Source: Variovorax sp. J2L1-78 (GTDB lineage: Bacteria > Pseudomonadota > Gammaproteobacteria > Burkholderiales > Burkholderiaceae_C). Taken from it: a DNA stretch of 64,000 bases. The stretch spans positions 2,728,001-2,792,000 of the forward strand of contig NZ_JASZYB010000001.1 in NCBI RefSeq assembly GCF_030317205.1, in the 5' to 3' direction. Every line of letters starts with the position of its first letter. The first letter of the stretch is position 1. A model generated the notes under the pieces. That model saw only the letters and a program-made list of their open reading frames with translations. It was not told the origin of the DNA and searched no databases. Made by a program: the position numbers and the translations under genes. Below, piece by piece: positions 16,699 through 25,227 of this stretch.

Positions 16699-17130
16699 AT
16701 GTTCAATCCCACTCAAGAGGAAGTGCGCCGCTTCTTCTGCAACGTCTACGCCAAGAGCCGCGACGGCCTGCCGATGGAAGCGCTCGAGACCATCGCCGCC
16801 GGCTGGATCGACGCGCACCCCGAGTACCACGCCGACCTGGTCGATGCCGACGCAGCGGTGAGCCGCGTGTACGACGGCAAGAACGGACAGGAGAACCCGT
16901 TCCTGCACCTGTCGATGCACCTGTCGATCAGCGAGCAATGCTCCATCGACCAGCCGCGCGGCATCCGCCAGGCGGTCGAGCTGCTCGCCGCGCGCAGCTC
17001 GCTGCTCGATGCCCACCACGCGGCGATGGAATGCCTCGGCCGAATGATGTGGGAGGCGCAGCGCGCCGGCCGTCCGCCCGATGGCGAGGCGTATGTCGAT
17101 TGCGTGCAGCGGCGCGCCACGCGCGACTGA
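16699..17130 (+). CDS. DUF1841 family protein
   Basis: This 143-residue protein matches the DUF1841 family end to end. It begins MFNPTQEEVRRFFC, has ENPFLHLSMHLSISEQ in the middle, and ends with HHAAMECLGRMMWEAQ and PPDGEAYVDC. The family is common in beta- and gammaproteobacteria and has no established biochemical role. It is soluble and partly charged. It sits 35 bases after the IclR gene, but nothing ties it to aromatic catabolism. It probably belongs to the core genome around which the catabolic genes are arranged. Confidence 0.85.
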   Translation: MFNPTQEEVRRFFCNVYAKSRDGLPMEALETIAAGWIDAHPEYHADLVDADAAVSRVYDGKNGQENPFLHLSMHLSISEQCSIDQPRGIRQAVELLAARSSLLDAHHAAMECLGRMMWEAQRAGRPPDGEAYVDCVQRRATRD

Positions 17131-17148
17131 GGCGCGTCGACGCCGCGC

Positions 17149-18120
17149 TCATTCCGCCTGGATGTTCGCGTCTTTGACGATGCGCGCGTAGTTGGCCATC
17201 TCCTTGTCGAGGAAGGCCGAGAACTCTGCTGGGGTGCCCGAAGCCGACACGAAGCTCTGAGGCTTCAGGCGCTCGTTGACGAACGAGGAGTTCATCGCGG
17301 TCTGCACCTCCGATGCCAATCGGGAGGTGATCGCCGCGGGCAATCGGGCCGGCGCCCACAAGCCGTACCACGACACCATCTCGAAACCCGGCAAGCCGGA
17401 CTCGGCCACGGTCGGCACGTCGGGCATCGATGGCAAGCGTTGCCGTGTCGTCACGGCGAGCGGCCTCAGCTTGCCGCTCGCGATGTTCGGCGCCGACGAT
17501 GGAATCGCATCGATCAGCGCGCTGATCTGTCCCCCCATCACATCGGTCAGCGCTGCGGCAGTCCCCTTGTAGATGATGATGGGGACGTCCAGCTTGGCGC
17601 CGCGCTTGATCGCTTCTTGTGCAAGGTGCATCGGCGACCCGGTCGCCGACGTACCGAAAGCGAACTTCTGGGGATTGGCCCGCGCTGCATCGAGAAATTC
17701 GCGCAGGTTCGTCCCGGGCGAGCCTGGATAGGCGACCACGACCATCGGAACGGAACCCAGCAACGAGATAGCGGTGAAGTCTCTCTTCACGTCATAGGGC
17801 GTCTTCTTCATGATGAGCGGGCTCGCCACGAGCGTCGGCGATTGCAGCAAGAGCGTGTAGCCGTCCGGCGACGCCTTCGCCACCGCTTCGCTGCCGATCA
17901 ATCCACTCGCGCCCGGCCTGTTCTCGACCACGAAAGGCTGCCCCATCTGCTCGCCGAGTTTCTGCGCGAGCACGCGCGCCACGAGATCGACCGTCCCGCC
18001 GGCCACGTAGGGAACGATGATCCTGACCGGGCGCGAAGGGTACGTGTCGGCCCAGGCGAACGCGGGCGCGGCCACGGCGGCCACCAGGGCCAGGGCTTGA
18101 ACGAACTGTCTTTTTCTCAT
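17149..18120 (-). CDS. Bug/TctC-family periplasmic solute-binding protein
   Basis: This 323-residue protein has a Sec signal ending near residue 24 (PAFAWA) and the Bug motifs IIVPYVAGGTVD, VENRPGASGLIG and LRPLAVTTRQRLP. It lies 43 bases behind an amidohydrolase gene and should be co-transcribed with it from the TetR-flanked promoter. The pair suggests uptake and breakdown of one compound. Base use is slightly less GC-rich than in neighbouring operons. No TctAB partner is present. Confidence 0.87.
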   Translation of the reverse strand: MRKRQFVQALALVAAVAAPAFAWADTYPSRPVRIIVPYVAGGTVDLVARVLAQKLGEQMGQPFVVENRPGASGLIGSEAVAKASPDGYTLLLQSPTLVASPLIMKKTPYDVKRDFTAISLLGSVPMVVVAYPGSPGTNLREFLDAARANPQKFAFGTSATGSPMHLAQEAIKRGAKLDVPIIIYKGTAAALTDVMGGQISALIDAIPSSAPNIASGKLRPLAVTTRQRLPSMPDVPTVAESGLPGFEMVSWYGLWAPARLPAAITSRLASEVQTAMNSSFVNERLKPQSFVSASGTPAEFSAFLDKEMANYARIVKDANIQAE

Positions 18121-18163
18121 GGCTTGTCTCCTTGTGGTTGCCGACTTCGGGGAACGCGCCGTG

Positions 18164-19180
18164 TCAGCAGCATTTCAGCTTGAGCAGGCGCAACGCGTTG
18201 CCGAAATAGATGCCGTCCTGCACGTCCTGCGGCAGGTCGAGTTCGTCGATGGCCTGGGGGATGGTGCGCAGGAACATGGGGCCCCCTTCCGGATCGAAGG
18301 GGCAGTCCGTGGCGAACAGCACCTGCTTGGCATCGAAGAAGTCCAGGCCGCAACGAATGCCCGACTTGCCCCCCGCGAGGGCGGTGTCCACGTAGAAGCG
18401 CTTGAAGTAGTCGATGGGCCGATGCGGCATGCGCGCCAGCAGGCCTTCGTAGTCTTCGTCCGAGGTGCGCGACCCGAACTGGTCCAGCCCGGGGCCGATC
18501 CTTCCGTCGAAGTAGGGGATCATGGCACCCATGTGATGGGTGATCACCTTCAGGTCGGGCAGCCGGTCGAAGAAGCGCGAGAACACCATGCGTGCCATGG
18601 CTGCGCTGGTTTCGTAGGGCCATCCGAAGGTCCACCAGATCTCGAACTTCGACTTCGTCTCGCTGCTGTAGTCGGCCATGCCGGCACCGCGTGCGGGGTG
18701 CATCCAGACAGGCACGTCGTACGTCTCGCAGGCTGCTTCGAAGAGGGGCCAGTACTCGGGATCGTCGAGCGGTCGGCCGTTCACGTTCGTGAAGACCTGG
18801 ATGCCACGCGCGCCGAGCTGGGTGATGGCCCGCTCCATCTCGGCGAGCGCCGCGGGCACGTTGTTCATGGGAAGTGAGGCGACGAAGGCGGGGAACTTGT
18901 CCGGATGCGCATCGCGGATCGTCGCCATCTCGTCGTTCGCAAGACGGGCCAGTTCCGGCGAATCCTCCGGGCCGGCGATCATCTCGATCGGCGGGTTGGA
19001 CAGGGTGAGGACCTGCTGATAGCCCGGAAAGCCTTCCATCATCTCGAGACGTGCGTCCAGGTCGTAGAGCACGGGAATGGTCAGCCAGCGCTTGATGGCG
19101 CCTTTGTCCTTGGCGATGGCGGCCATCCTGTCGAAGTAGGCCTTGGGCAGGATATGGGCGTAACTGTCGATCTTTCGCAT
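18164..19180 (-). CDS. Amidohydrolase-2 (ACMSD-like) family protein with altered HxH motif
   Basis: This is a 338-residue TIM-barrel protein of the ACMSD/amidohydrolase-2 family. WMHPARG, ITHHMGAMIPYFDGR and FATDCPF mark the later metal- and substrate-binding loops. The first motif reads DSYAHIL rather than D-x-H-x-H, so one of the two N-terminal histidine ligands is replaced by tyrosine. Some decarboxylases of this family (gamma-resorcylate and 2,3-dihydroxybenzoate types) also vary here. Decarboxylation or hydrolysis of an aromatic or dienic acid is therefore plausible. It heads an operon with a Bug receptor. Confidence 0.8.
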   Translation of the reverse strand: MRKIDSYAHILPKAYFDRMAAIAKDKGAIKRWLTIPVLYDLDARLEMMEGFPGYQQVLTLSNPPIEMIAGPEDSPELARLANDEMATIRDAHPDKFPAFVASLPMNNVPAALAEMERAITQLGARGIQVFTNVNGRPLDDPEYWPLFEAACETYDVPVWMHPARGAGMADYSSETKSKFEIWWTFGWPYETSAAMARMVFSRFFDRLPDLKVITHHMGAMIPYFDGRIGPGLDQFGSRTSDEDYEGLLARMPHRPIDYFKRFYVDTALAGGKSGIRCGLDFFDAKQVLFATDCPFDPEGGPMFLRTIPQAIDELDLPQDVQDGIYFGNALRLLKLKCC

Positions 19181-19240
19181 GGGCGTCCTGAGGGCTGCGA
19201 GCCGAGTTCGACGACGCAGGCCCGCTGTCGAATCGCTCTT

Positions 19241-19262
19241 TAGTTCACTAAAGGTGAATTAT
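19241..19262. promoter_or_regulatory. Candidate TetR operator 1 (amidohydrolase promoter)
   Basis: A TTCAC-N5-GTGAA palindrome lies upstream of the minus-strand amidohydrolase-Bug operon. Read on the minus strand it is nearly identical over 22 bases to a second copy at 20036-20057 before the porin gene. The TetR gene lies between the two copies. Confidence 0.65.
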
Positions 19263-19309
19263 GCGAAGGAGATTGGCCCTGGCGCAAGCGGGCATCGCCC
19301 GTGTTTTCC

Positions 19310-19972
19310 CTAGCGCAGCACGTAAGCCGTCACGACCTCGATGATGTGCGTCATCCGCTGCGTCAGCAGCTTCTCGCTGCCCAGTGGGGTGTTGAAGCCC
19401 ACCGAGAGGGTGTGGATGTTCGAGAGGTAGAAGTAGGCACAGCCTGCAATGGTGATGTAGAGCTGCATGGGGTCGATGCCCGCCCGGAACAGGCCCGCTT
19501 GCTGCCCGCGCTCGACGATGTCGGACAGTGTTTTCAGCAGCGGCGAATTCAGCTCGGTGATCCGGGGCATCGCTGCGAGATGTCTGGCGCGGTGCAGGTT
19601 CTCGCTGTTGAGGAAGGTGATGAATTCCGGGTGTGCGATGTAGTAGTCCCACGTGAATTCGACCAGCCGGCGCAAGGCGGCCAGTGGCGGCATGTCCCGC
19701 AGGTCGAGGTAGAGCTGCGCATCCCGGATCTCTTCATAGACCGACTCCAGGACGGCCGAGAACAGCGTGTCCCGGTCCTTGAAGTAGTAGTAGACGAGGC
19801 GCTTGTGCACCTCGGCTTTCTCCGCAATGCGCTCGAGCCGCGCGCCGCCCAGACCATGCAGGGAGAACTCCTCCTTCGCGGCCGCGAGGATCGCTTTGCG
19901 CGAGCGCTCTGCATCACGCGTCTTGGCCTCCGGATCGGCTGCCGTTCGCGTGGTCGTCGTGCGTTTGCTCAT
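19310..19972 (-). CDS. TetR-family transcriptional regulator
   Basis: This is a 220-residue TetR protein with an N-terminal HTH (about 25-70). AAKEEFSLHGLGGARLERIA and the VHKRLVYYYFKDRDTLF recognition region are typical. The C-terminal domain resembles TetR_C regulators of aromatic or lipid degradation, with a helical ligand pocket. The gene lies between the amidohydrolase-Bug operon and the porin. The two near-identical palindromes flanking it are the likely binding sites, making it the repressor of uptake (porin, Bug) and breakdown (amidohydrolase). Confidence 0.87.
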   Translation of the reverse strand: MSKRTTTTRTAADPEAKTRDAERSRKAILAAAKEEFSLHGLGGARLERIAEKAEVHKRLVYYYFKDRDTLFSAVLESVYEEIRDAQLYLDLRDMPPLAALRRLVEFTWDYYIAHPEFITFLNSENLHRARHLAAMPRITELNSPLLKTLSDIVERGQQAGLFRAGIDPMQLYITIAGCAYFYLSNIHTLSVGFNTPLGSEKLLTQRMTHIIEVVTAYVLR

Positions 19973-20035
19973 GGTCTGGACTGTCGCTCTGCTTCATCGG
20001 GTAAGTACGGAATTCTGAAGGCTCCAGGACTGACA

Positions 20036-20057
20036 ATAATTCACCATTAGTGAGTTA
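20036..20057. promoter_or_regulatory. Candidate TetR operator 2 (porin promoter)
   Basis: This second copy of the palindrome has core TCAC-N5-GTGA and starts 44 bases before the porin ATG. It differs from the copy at 19241-19262 at only a few bases outside and inside the core. Confidence 0.65.
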
Positions 20058-20079
20058 CCCCCATGATCTGAGGGATCCG

Positions 20080-21156
20080 ATGCAAAAACATGCAGTGGTT
20101 GTTTGTGCGCTTGCTGCGGTCAGCGGCGCCTCCATGGCGCAATCGTCCGTCACGCTCTTCGGCGTCGTGGATGCCACCGTCCAGCACGCGAGTCAGGCGG
20201 GCGCCAGTGCCAACCGGTTGCTCGGCGCCGGTGGCAACCAGTTCAGTCGGCTCGGATTCCGGGGCACCGAGGACCTGGGGGGCGGCCTGGCGGCTGGCTT
20301 CGTTCTCGACATGGGGCTCAACGTCGACACAGGCACCGGTGCACCGACCAGTGCGAACAACCAGGTGAATCTGCCGGCGACAGGCACCACGTTCAATCGC
20401 CGCTCGACGGTCAGCCTGAGCAGCCGCGAACTCGGCGAGATCCGGCTGGGCCGAGACTTCGTGCCGACCTACTGGAACATCACCGTGTTCGATCCCTTCG
20501 GCACGGCCGGCGCGGGCTCCGCGGCCAATCTGGCGCAGGGCAGCCTCACGCGCGTCTCGACCGTGGTGACCGGGCTGCGTGCATCGAATTCCGTCGGCTA
20601 CTTCCTGCCTGCCATGAACGGGTTCTACGGGCAGGCGATGTACGCGATGGGCGAGAACGTGTCGCCTGCGCCTGCCGGCACGAGGAACGACGGCAACTAT
20701 GCCGGCGCGCGCCTGGGCTATGCGGCAGGGCCGCTCAACGTGGCTGCGGCCTATGGCACGACATCACTCGCTTCGGGTGACGTGTCGACGGGGAATCTGG
20801 GTGCAAGCTACACCGTCGGTTCGTTCAAGTTCATGGCGCAGTTCTACCGAGACGCAAAGGAGCGGGCCGCAGCGCCTTCGCGCTCACGCGGGTGGCTCGT
20901 GGGTGCCCAGATCGAGTTGGGGCAAGGCTACTTCCCCGTTTCCTACTCGCAAGTGCAGGACAACAGCGCTGCCGAACGGAAAGCGGCACAGATCGCCGTG
21001 GGCTACGTTCACAACCTGTCGAAGCGAACCGCGGTGTACACGACGTACTCCCGCATCCAAAACAGGAATGGCGCGGCTGTGAGCGGCGGTGGGGTGCCAG
21101 GCGTGGTCAACGCCAACTGGACCGGCCTGGACCTGGGGATCCGACATATTTTCTGA
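20080..21156 (+). CDS. Trimeric outer-membrane porin (Gram-negative porin family)
   Basis: This 358-residue precursor has a Sec signal (MQKHAVVVCALAAVSGASMA). The mature start QSSVTLFGVVDATV is typical of burkholderial 16-strand porins. LGEIRLGRDFVPTYWN contributes to the constriction-loop region, and the protein ends with the outer-membrane signature ...DLGIRHIF. I chose the ATG at 20080, preceded by GAGGGA; a GTG at 20050 would place extra residues before the signal and lies in the operator. It is likely TetR-controlled and admits the substrate of the neighbouring amidohydrolase-Bug operon. Confidence 0.88.
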   Translation: MQKHAVVVCALAAVSGASMAQSSVTLFGVVDATVQHASQAGASANRLLGAGGNQFSRLGFRGTEDLGGGLAAGFVLDMGLNVDTGTGAPTSANNQVNLPATGTTFNRRSTVSLSSRELGEIRLGRDFVPTYWNITVFDPFGTAGAGSAANLAQGSLTRVSTVVTGLRASNSVGYFLPAMNGFYGQAMYAMGENVSPAPAGTRNDGNYAGARLGYAAGPLNVAAAYGTTSLASGDVSTGNLGASYTVGSFKFMAQFYRDAKERAAAPSRSRGWLVGAQIELGQGYFPVSYSQVQDNSAAERKAAQIAVGYVHNLSKRTAVYTTYSRIQNRNGAAVSGGGVPGVVNANWTGLDLGIRHIF

Positions 21157-21190
21157 CCGGCTCCGTCTTGCGACACGTCCGGCACCGCGG

Positions 21191-22117
21191 TCACGGATGC
21201 TCCACGGGGTGGCTCAGGTCGTTCCCCCACGACGCCACCAGTTCCTGGATGAGGCCCGCCACCCATCGGCACGCCGGTGACAGTTTCCCCTGCTTCGGGA
21301 ACGACAGCGTCACGTTGCGGAACAGGTCAGGCTTGACCAACTTGCTGGCCTGAAGGCGCCCGCTCCGGACATCGTCCGCGATCGAATACGGGCCGAGGAT
21401 CGAATAGAGGCCTGGCGTATGCGCGACGAGTTCCTTCTGCATCGTGAGCGAGTCGACCTCGATCACCGGCGAGAGGCGAAAGCCCAGGCTGCGTGCGGCT
21501 TCGTCCAGAGCGTTGCGCCAGTGGCTGGGGCGGCGGGGCAGCACCAGCCGCCGCTCTGCCAGCCTCGAGAACATGACCGTCGCATCGGCGGTGAGTTCGT
21601 CGCCCGGTCCGGAGATGAGGTAGGTGTGGGCCACGCCCAGCAGCTTTTCGTCGTTGCCGCCCGGCCGGGTGAATCGGAAGAGGATCGCCATGTCGACCGT
21701 GGCGCTGTCCAGCATGGCATTGAGCTCGGTGCCCTGGGCTTCGGTCACGTTGAGCCGAATACCCGGCTGCTCCGCCTGCAGCCTGGCGAAGACGTGGGTC
21801 ATCAGCGGATGGGCGGCCGACGGAATGATGCCCACCCGCACTTCGCCGAGCAGTGTTCCGGACTCCTCGCGCAGTTCCTCGGTCAGGCGCTCGGTTTCCT
21901 GCACCCACAGCCGAAGCCTCGCGGCTGAGCGCTGCCCCAGTTCGGTCGCGACCACGCCGCGGCCGGTGCGCCGCAACAGCGGCCCGCCAAAGCCCGACTC
22001 GAACTCGCTGATCTGACGGCTGATGTGCGACTGCACCGTCTGCCGACGGGCGGCCACCTTGCTGATGCTGCCGGCCTCCAGCACCTCGAGGAACAGCCGG
22101 ACCGAGGCGATGTTCAT
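21191..22117 (-). CDS. LysR-family transcriptional regulator
   Basis: This is a 308-residue LysR regulator with an N-terminal winged helix (MNIASVRLFLEVLEAGSIS, then QTVQSHISRQISEFE) and a two-lobed effector domain. An ATG five codons upstream is possible, but the MNIAS start gives the usual spacing to the helix. It is divergent from the FAH-HyuAB-CobW operon and is the obvious candidate to control it. A palindrome at 22137-22154 in the shared gap fits. Base use is a little less GC-rich than in the operon it faces. Confidence 0.86.
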   Translation of the reverse strand: MNIASVRLFLEVLEAGSISKVAARRQTVQSHISRQISEFESGFGGPLLRRTGRGVVATELGQRSAARLRLWVQETERLTEELREESGTLLGEVRVGIIPSAAHPLMTHVFARLQAEQPGIRLNVTEAQGTELNAMLDSATVDMAILFRFTRPGGNDEKLLGVAHTYLISGPGDELTADATVMFSRLAERRLVLPRRPSHWRNALDEAARSLGFRLSPVIEVDSLTMQKELVAHTPGLYSILGPYSIADDVRSGRLQASKLVKPDLFRNVTLSFPKQGKLSPACRWVAGLIQELVASWGNDLSHPVEHP

Positions 22118-22136
22118 AGGGATTTCCCGCATTTGT

Positions 22137-22154
22137 CATGCTATTTTTGGCATG
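22137..22154. promoter_or_regulatory. CATGC-N8-GCATG inverted repeat, candidate LysR box
   Basis: Perfect 5-base arms with an AT-rich centre lie 20 bases upstream of the LysR start and about 120 before the FAH gene. It fits the T-N11-A pattern of LysR boxes. Assignment is by position only. Confidence 0.45.
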
Positions 22155-22273
22155 CCTGAAAGCTCCGAATTCTATCTAGGCAGTGAGCACACGGATTTCT
22201 AAAGTCCTCCGATTCGCTTGCCGTACACCTCATGTCGAGGCCCTGCGCGAGCGACGCATCCAAGGAGAACATT

Positions 22274-23128
22274 GTGAAAATCGCCAGCTTCGTTCATGCG
22301 GGCCAGCCCACCTATGGCGTCGTGCAGGACGCCCGCCGCTATCTGCTGCCCACGCCGGACTTCCTCGCGCGCCATCCCGACCTCGTCTCGGTGCTGCGCG
22401 CCGACGCGCTGCCGGCGCTCGGGCGCAGCGCTGCAGCCAGCGGCATCGCCGTGGCCGCCAGCGATGTCCGAGCGCTGCCGGTGATTCCGAACCCCACCAA
22501 GCTGATCTGCGTGGGCCTCAACTACAAAAGCCACGTTGCCGAGACCAAGCGCGCGGACAGCGACTACCCCTCGCTCTTCCTGCGCTTCAACGACACGCTG
22601 GCGGCGAACGGGGACACGGTGCTGCGCCCCGCCTTCTCCGAGCGCTTCGACTGGGAAGGCGAACTGGCCTTCGTGATCGGCAAGGGCGGACGCCACATCC
22701 CGAAGGCGCAGGCCTTCGAGCACATCGCCGGCTATGCCTGCCTGAACGACATCAGCGTGCGCGACTGGCAGCGCCACACGCACCAGTTCACGCCGGGCAA
22801 GAACTTTCCCGGGACCGCTCCTTTCGGCCCGTACCTGGTGACGCGCGACGAGGTGCCCGATGTGAGCCAGCTGACGGTGGAGACTCGCGTCAACGGCGCG
22901 GTGATGCAGCACGCGAGCGTCGGCGACCTGATCTTCGACATCCCCACGATCATCGAATACATCTCGCGTTTCACGCCGCTGTCGCCCGGCGACGTCATCG
23001 CCACCGGGACGCCCGGCGGCGTCGGCGACCGGCGCGAGCCGCCGCTCTACATGAAGGACGGCGACGTGGTCGAGGTCGAGGTCACGGGCCTGGGCATTCT
23101 GCGCAACCGCATCGGAACGGACGCCTGA
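22274..23128 (+). CDS. Fumarylacetoacetate hydrolase (FAH) family enzyme
   Basis: This is a 284-residue cytosolic FAH-fold protein. ICVGLNYKSHVAE starts the catalytic domain. WEGELAFVIGKGGRHI carries the metal-binding Glu-x-Glu pattern, and a GDVIATGTPGGVG loop follows. I chose the GTG at 22274, which has a perfect AAGGAG six bases ahead, over an ATG 14 codons upstream that lacks one. Family members hydrolyse or hydrate acylpyruvates and 2-keto-4-enoates at the end of aromatic and lactone pathways. As first gene of the HyuAB-CobW operon, it may process the product or substrate of those enzymes. Confidence 0.85.
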   Translation: MKIASFVHAGQPTYGVVQDARRYLLPTPDFLARHPDLVSVLRADALPALGRSAAASGIAVAASDVRALPVIPNPTKLICVGLNYKSHVAETKRADSDYPSLFLRFNDTLAANGDTVLRPAFSERFDWEGELAFVIGKGGRHIPKAQAFEHIAGYACLNDISVRDWQRHTHQFTPGKNFPGTAPFGPYLVTRDEVPDVSQLTVETRVNGAVMQHASVGDLIFDIPTIIEYISRFTPLSPGDVIATGTPGGVGDRREPPLYMKDGDVVEVEVTGLGILRNRIGTDA

Positions 23129-23142
23129 AGCGACGCGACACC

Positions 23143-25227
23143 ATGGCCACACGTTCCACCCCCAACCTGCGCATCGCCGTCGACATCGGCGGGACCTTCA
23201 CCGACATGGCCGCCTTCGACGAGGCGACCGGCGAGTTGCTGTTCGGCAAGGCGCTCTCCACGCACGGCCAGCTGGTCAACGGCATCCAGGCCACGCTCGA
23301 CAGCGCCGACATCGACCTGCGCGACGGCCAGCTCTTCCTGCACGGCTCGACCATCGCCATCAACACACTGCTCGAGCGCAACGGCGCCCGCACGGCGCTG
23401 CTGATCACCGAAGGCTTCCGCGACATCTACGAGATCGGCCGCGTCAATCGCCCGGACGCCTACAACCTCTTCTTCAACAAGCACCAGCCGTTGGTCAAGC
23501 GCTCGCTGCGCTTCGAGGTGGCGGAGCGCCTGCGCGCCGACGGCAGCACCCACAAGCCGCTCGACGAGGCGGCGGTGCGCGAGCTGGCGCGCGAACTGCG
23601 CGGCCATGACGTGGAAGCGGTGGCGGTGCTGCTGCTGCATTCGTACCGCAACCCGGCGCACGAGCAGCGCGTCAAGCAGATCCTGCAGGAAGAGCTGCCC
23701 GGCGCCTTCGTCTGCGCCTCGCACGAGCTGTCGCAGGAGTACCGCGAGTTCGAACGCGTCTCGACCGCGGTGGCCAATGCCTACGTGGGCCCGCGCGTGT
23801 CGGCTTACCTGGGTGAACTGGAAACGCACTTGGCCAAGAAAGGCTTCGGTGGTGACTTCTACGTCGTGCAGTCCACCGGCGGCCTGTTTCCGAGCGAGCA
23901 TGCGCGGCGCGACTGCGTGCGCATGCTGGAGTCCGGCCCCGCGGCCGGCGTGATCGGCGCCCAGGCGATCTGCGCCCAGCTCGGCATGGGCGATGCGATC
24001 GCCTTCGACATGGGCGGCACCACCGCCAAGGCCGGCGTGATCAGCGAAGGCCGGCCGCTGACCACCGGCTCGGCGCTGATCGGCGGCTACGAACGCGCCT
24101 TGCCGATCCAGATCCCGATGATGGACATCCACGAGGTGGGCACCGGCGGCGGCTCGATCGCCCGCATCGAGACCGGCAACGCGCTGCGCGTCGGCCCGCA
24201 GAGCGCGGGCTCCATCCCGGGCCCGGTGGCCTACGGACGCGGCGGCACGGAACCGACGGTGACCGATGCCAACCTGCTGCTCGGGCGGCTCGACGCCGAG
24301 CATTTCCTCGGCGGCGAACTCAAGCTCGACCTGCCGGCCTGCGAACGCCAGATGCGCGAGCGCGTGGCCGATGCGCTGGGACTCGATCCGACCGAGGCGG
24401 CCGACGGCATCCTGCGCATCGCGGTGACGCAGATGTCGCACGCGGTGAAGGCCGTGACCACCGAGCGCGGGCTGGACGCCGGCAGCTTCACGATGGTGGT
24501 GTACGGCGGCGCCGGGCCGCTGCACGCGTCGGCCATCGCCCGCGAGATCGGCGTACGCAAGGTGCTCATCCCGTTCGCGCCGGGCTACTTCTCGGCCTAC
24601 GGCATGCTGTTCTCGGACCTGCGCTACGACTACGTGCGCTCGGTGTTCCGCAAGCTCAACGACCTGTCCTTCGAGGAGATCGAGGCCGCCTACCTGGCGA
24701 TGGAAGAAGAGGGCCGCGCCTCGCTGGCGCAGTCGGGCGTCAAGGCCGACGGCGTGGTGATCGAACGCGCGGCCGACATGCGCTACGTCGGGCAGGAACA
24801 TGCCGTCACGGTCGACCTGCCGATGGCCTTCTTCGCGGGCCGCGACCGCGCGGCGATCAAGCAGCAGTTCGACGACCTGCACAAGGTGCGTTACGGCACC
24901 TCGGCGCCGAAGGAGCCGGCCGACCTGGTGAGCCTGCGCGTGACGGTGCTCGGCACCATGAAGAAGCCGCCGAAGCACCATGTGGAGGCCGGCTCGGCGC
25001 AGCCCGAGAAGGCATCGCTGCGCACGGTCAAGCCGGTGTACTTCCGCCAGGGCGGATGGGCCGACACCCCGGTCTACACACGCGACCTGCTGCGCGCGGG
25101 CAACGCGATCGACGGCCCCGCGCTGATCGAGGAACACGCGTCCACCACCGTCGTCCAGCCCGGCGACGCACTGCGCGTCGACGAACTCGGCAACCTGCAA
25201 ATCACCATCGGGAGCGACCGCTCATGA
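23143..25227 (+). CDS. Hydantoinase A/oxoprolinase family subunit (HyuA-like)
   Basis: This 694-residue protein opens with IAVDIGGTFTDM (11-22), the ASKHA-type phosphate loop of HyuA. It also has FDMGGTTAK and the YGGAGPLHA segment. HyuA subunits, together with HyuB, form ATP-dependent hydantoinases, 5-oxoprolinases and the acetone/acetophenone carboxylases. HyuB starts within the stop codon of this gene (ATGA overlap), so they form one complex. The surrounding aromatic-uptake genes leave carboxylase as well as lactamase activity open. Start chosen at the ATG giving MATRSTP; the frame is open far upstream without signal. Confidence 0.88.
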   Translation: MATRSTPNLRIAVDIGGTFTDMAAFDEATGELLFGKALSTHGQLVNGIQATLDSADIDLRDGQLFLHGSTIAINTLLERNGARTALLITEGFRDIYEIGRVNRPDAYNLFFNKHQPLVKRSLRFEVAERLRADGSTHKPLDEAAVRELARELRGHDVEAVAVLLLHSYRNPAHEQRVKQILQEELPGAFVCASHELSQEYREFERVSTAVANAYVGPRVSAYLGELETHLAKKGFGGDFYVVQSTGGLFPSEHARRDCVRMLESGPAAGVIGAQAICAQLGMGDAIAFDMGGTTAKAGVISEGRPLTTGSALIGGYERALPIQIPMMDIHEVGTGGGSIARIETGNALRVGPQSAGSIPGPVAYGRGGTEPTVTDANLLLGRLDAEHFLGGELKLDLPACERQMRERVADALGLDPTEAADGILRIAVTQMSHAVKAVTTERGLDAGSFTMVVYGGAGPLHASAIAREIGVRKVLIPFAPGYFSAYGMLFSDLRYDYVRSVFRKLNDLSFEEIEAAYLAMEEEGRASLAQSGVKADGVVIERAADMRYVGQEHAVTVDLPMAFFAGRDRAAIKQQFDDLHKVRYGTSAPKEPADLVSLRVTVLGTMKKPPKHHVEAGSAQPEKASLRTVKPVYFRQGGWADTPVYTRDLLRAGNAIDGPALIEEHASTTVVQPGDALRVDELGNLQITIGSDRS

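Noticed and set aside
20050..20079. GTG start for the porin
   Set aside because: It would add ten polar residues before a standard signal peptide and overlaps the operator; the ATG at 20080 has GAGGGA ahead.
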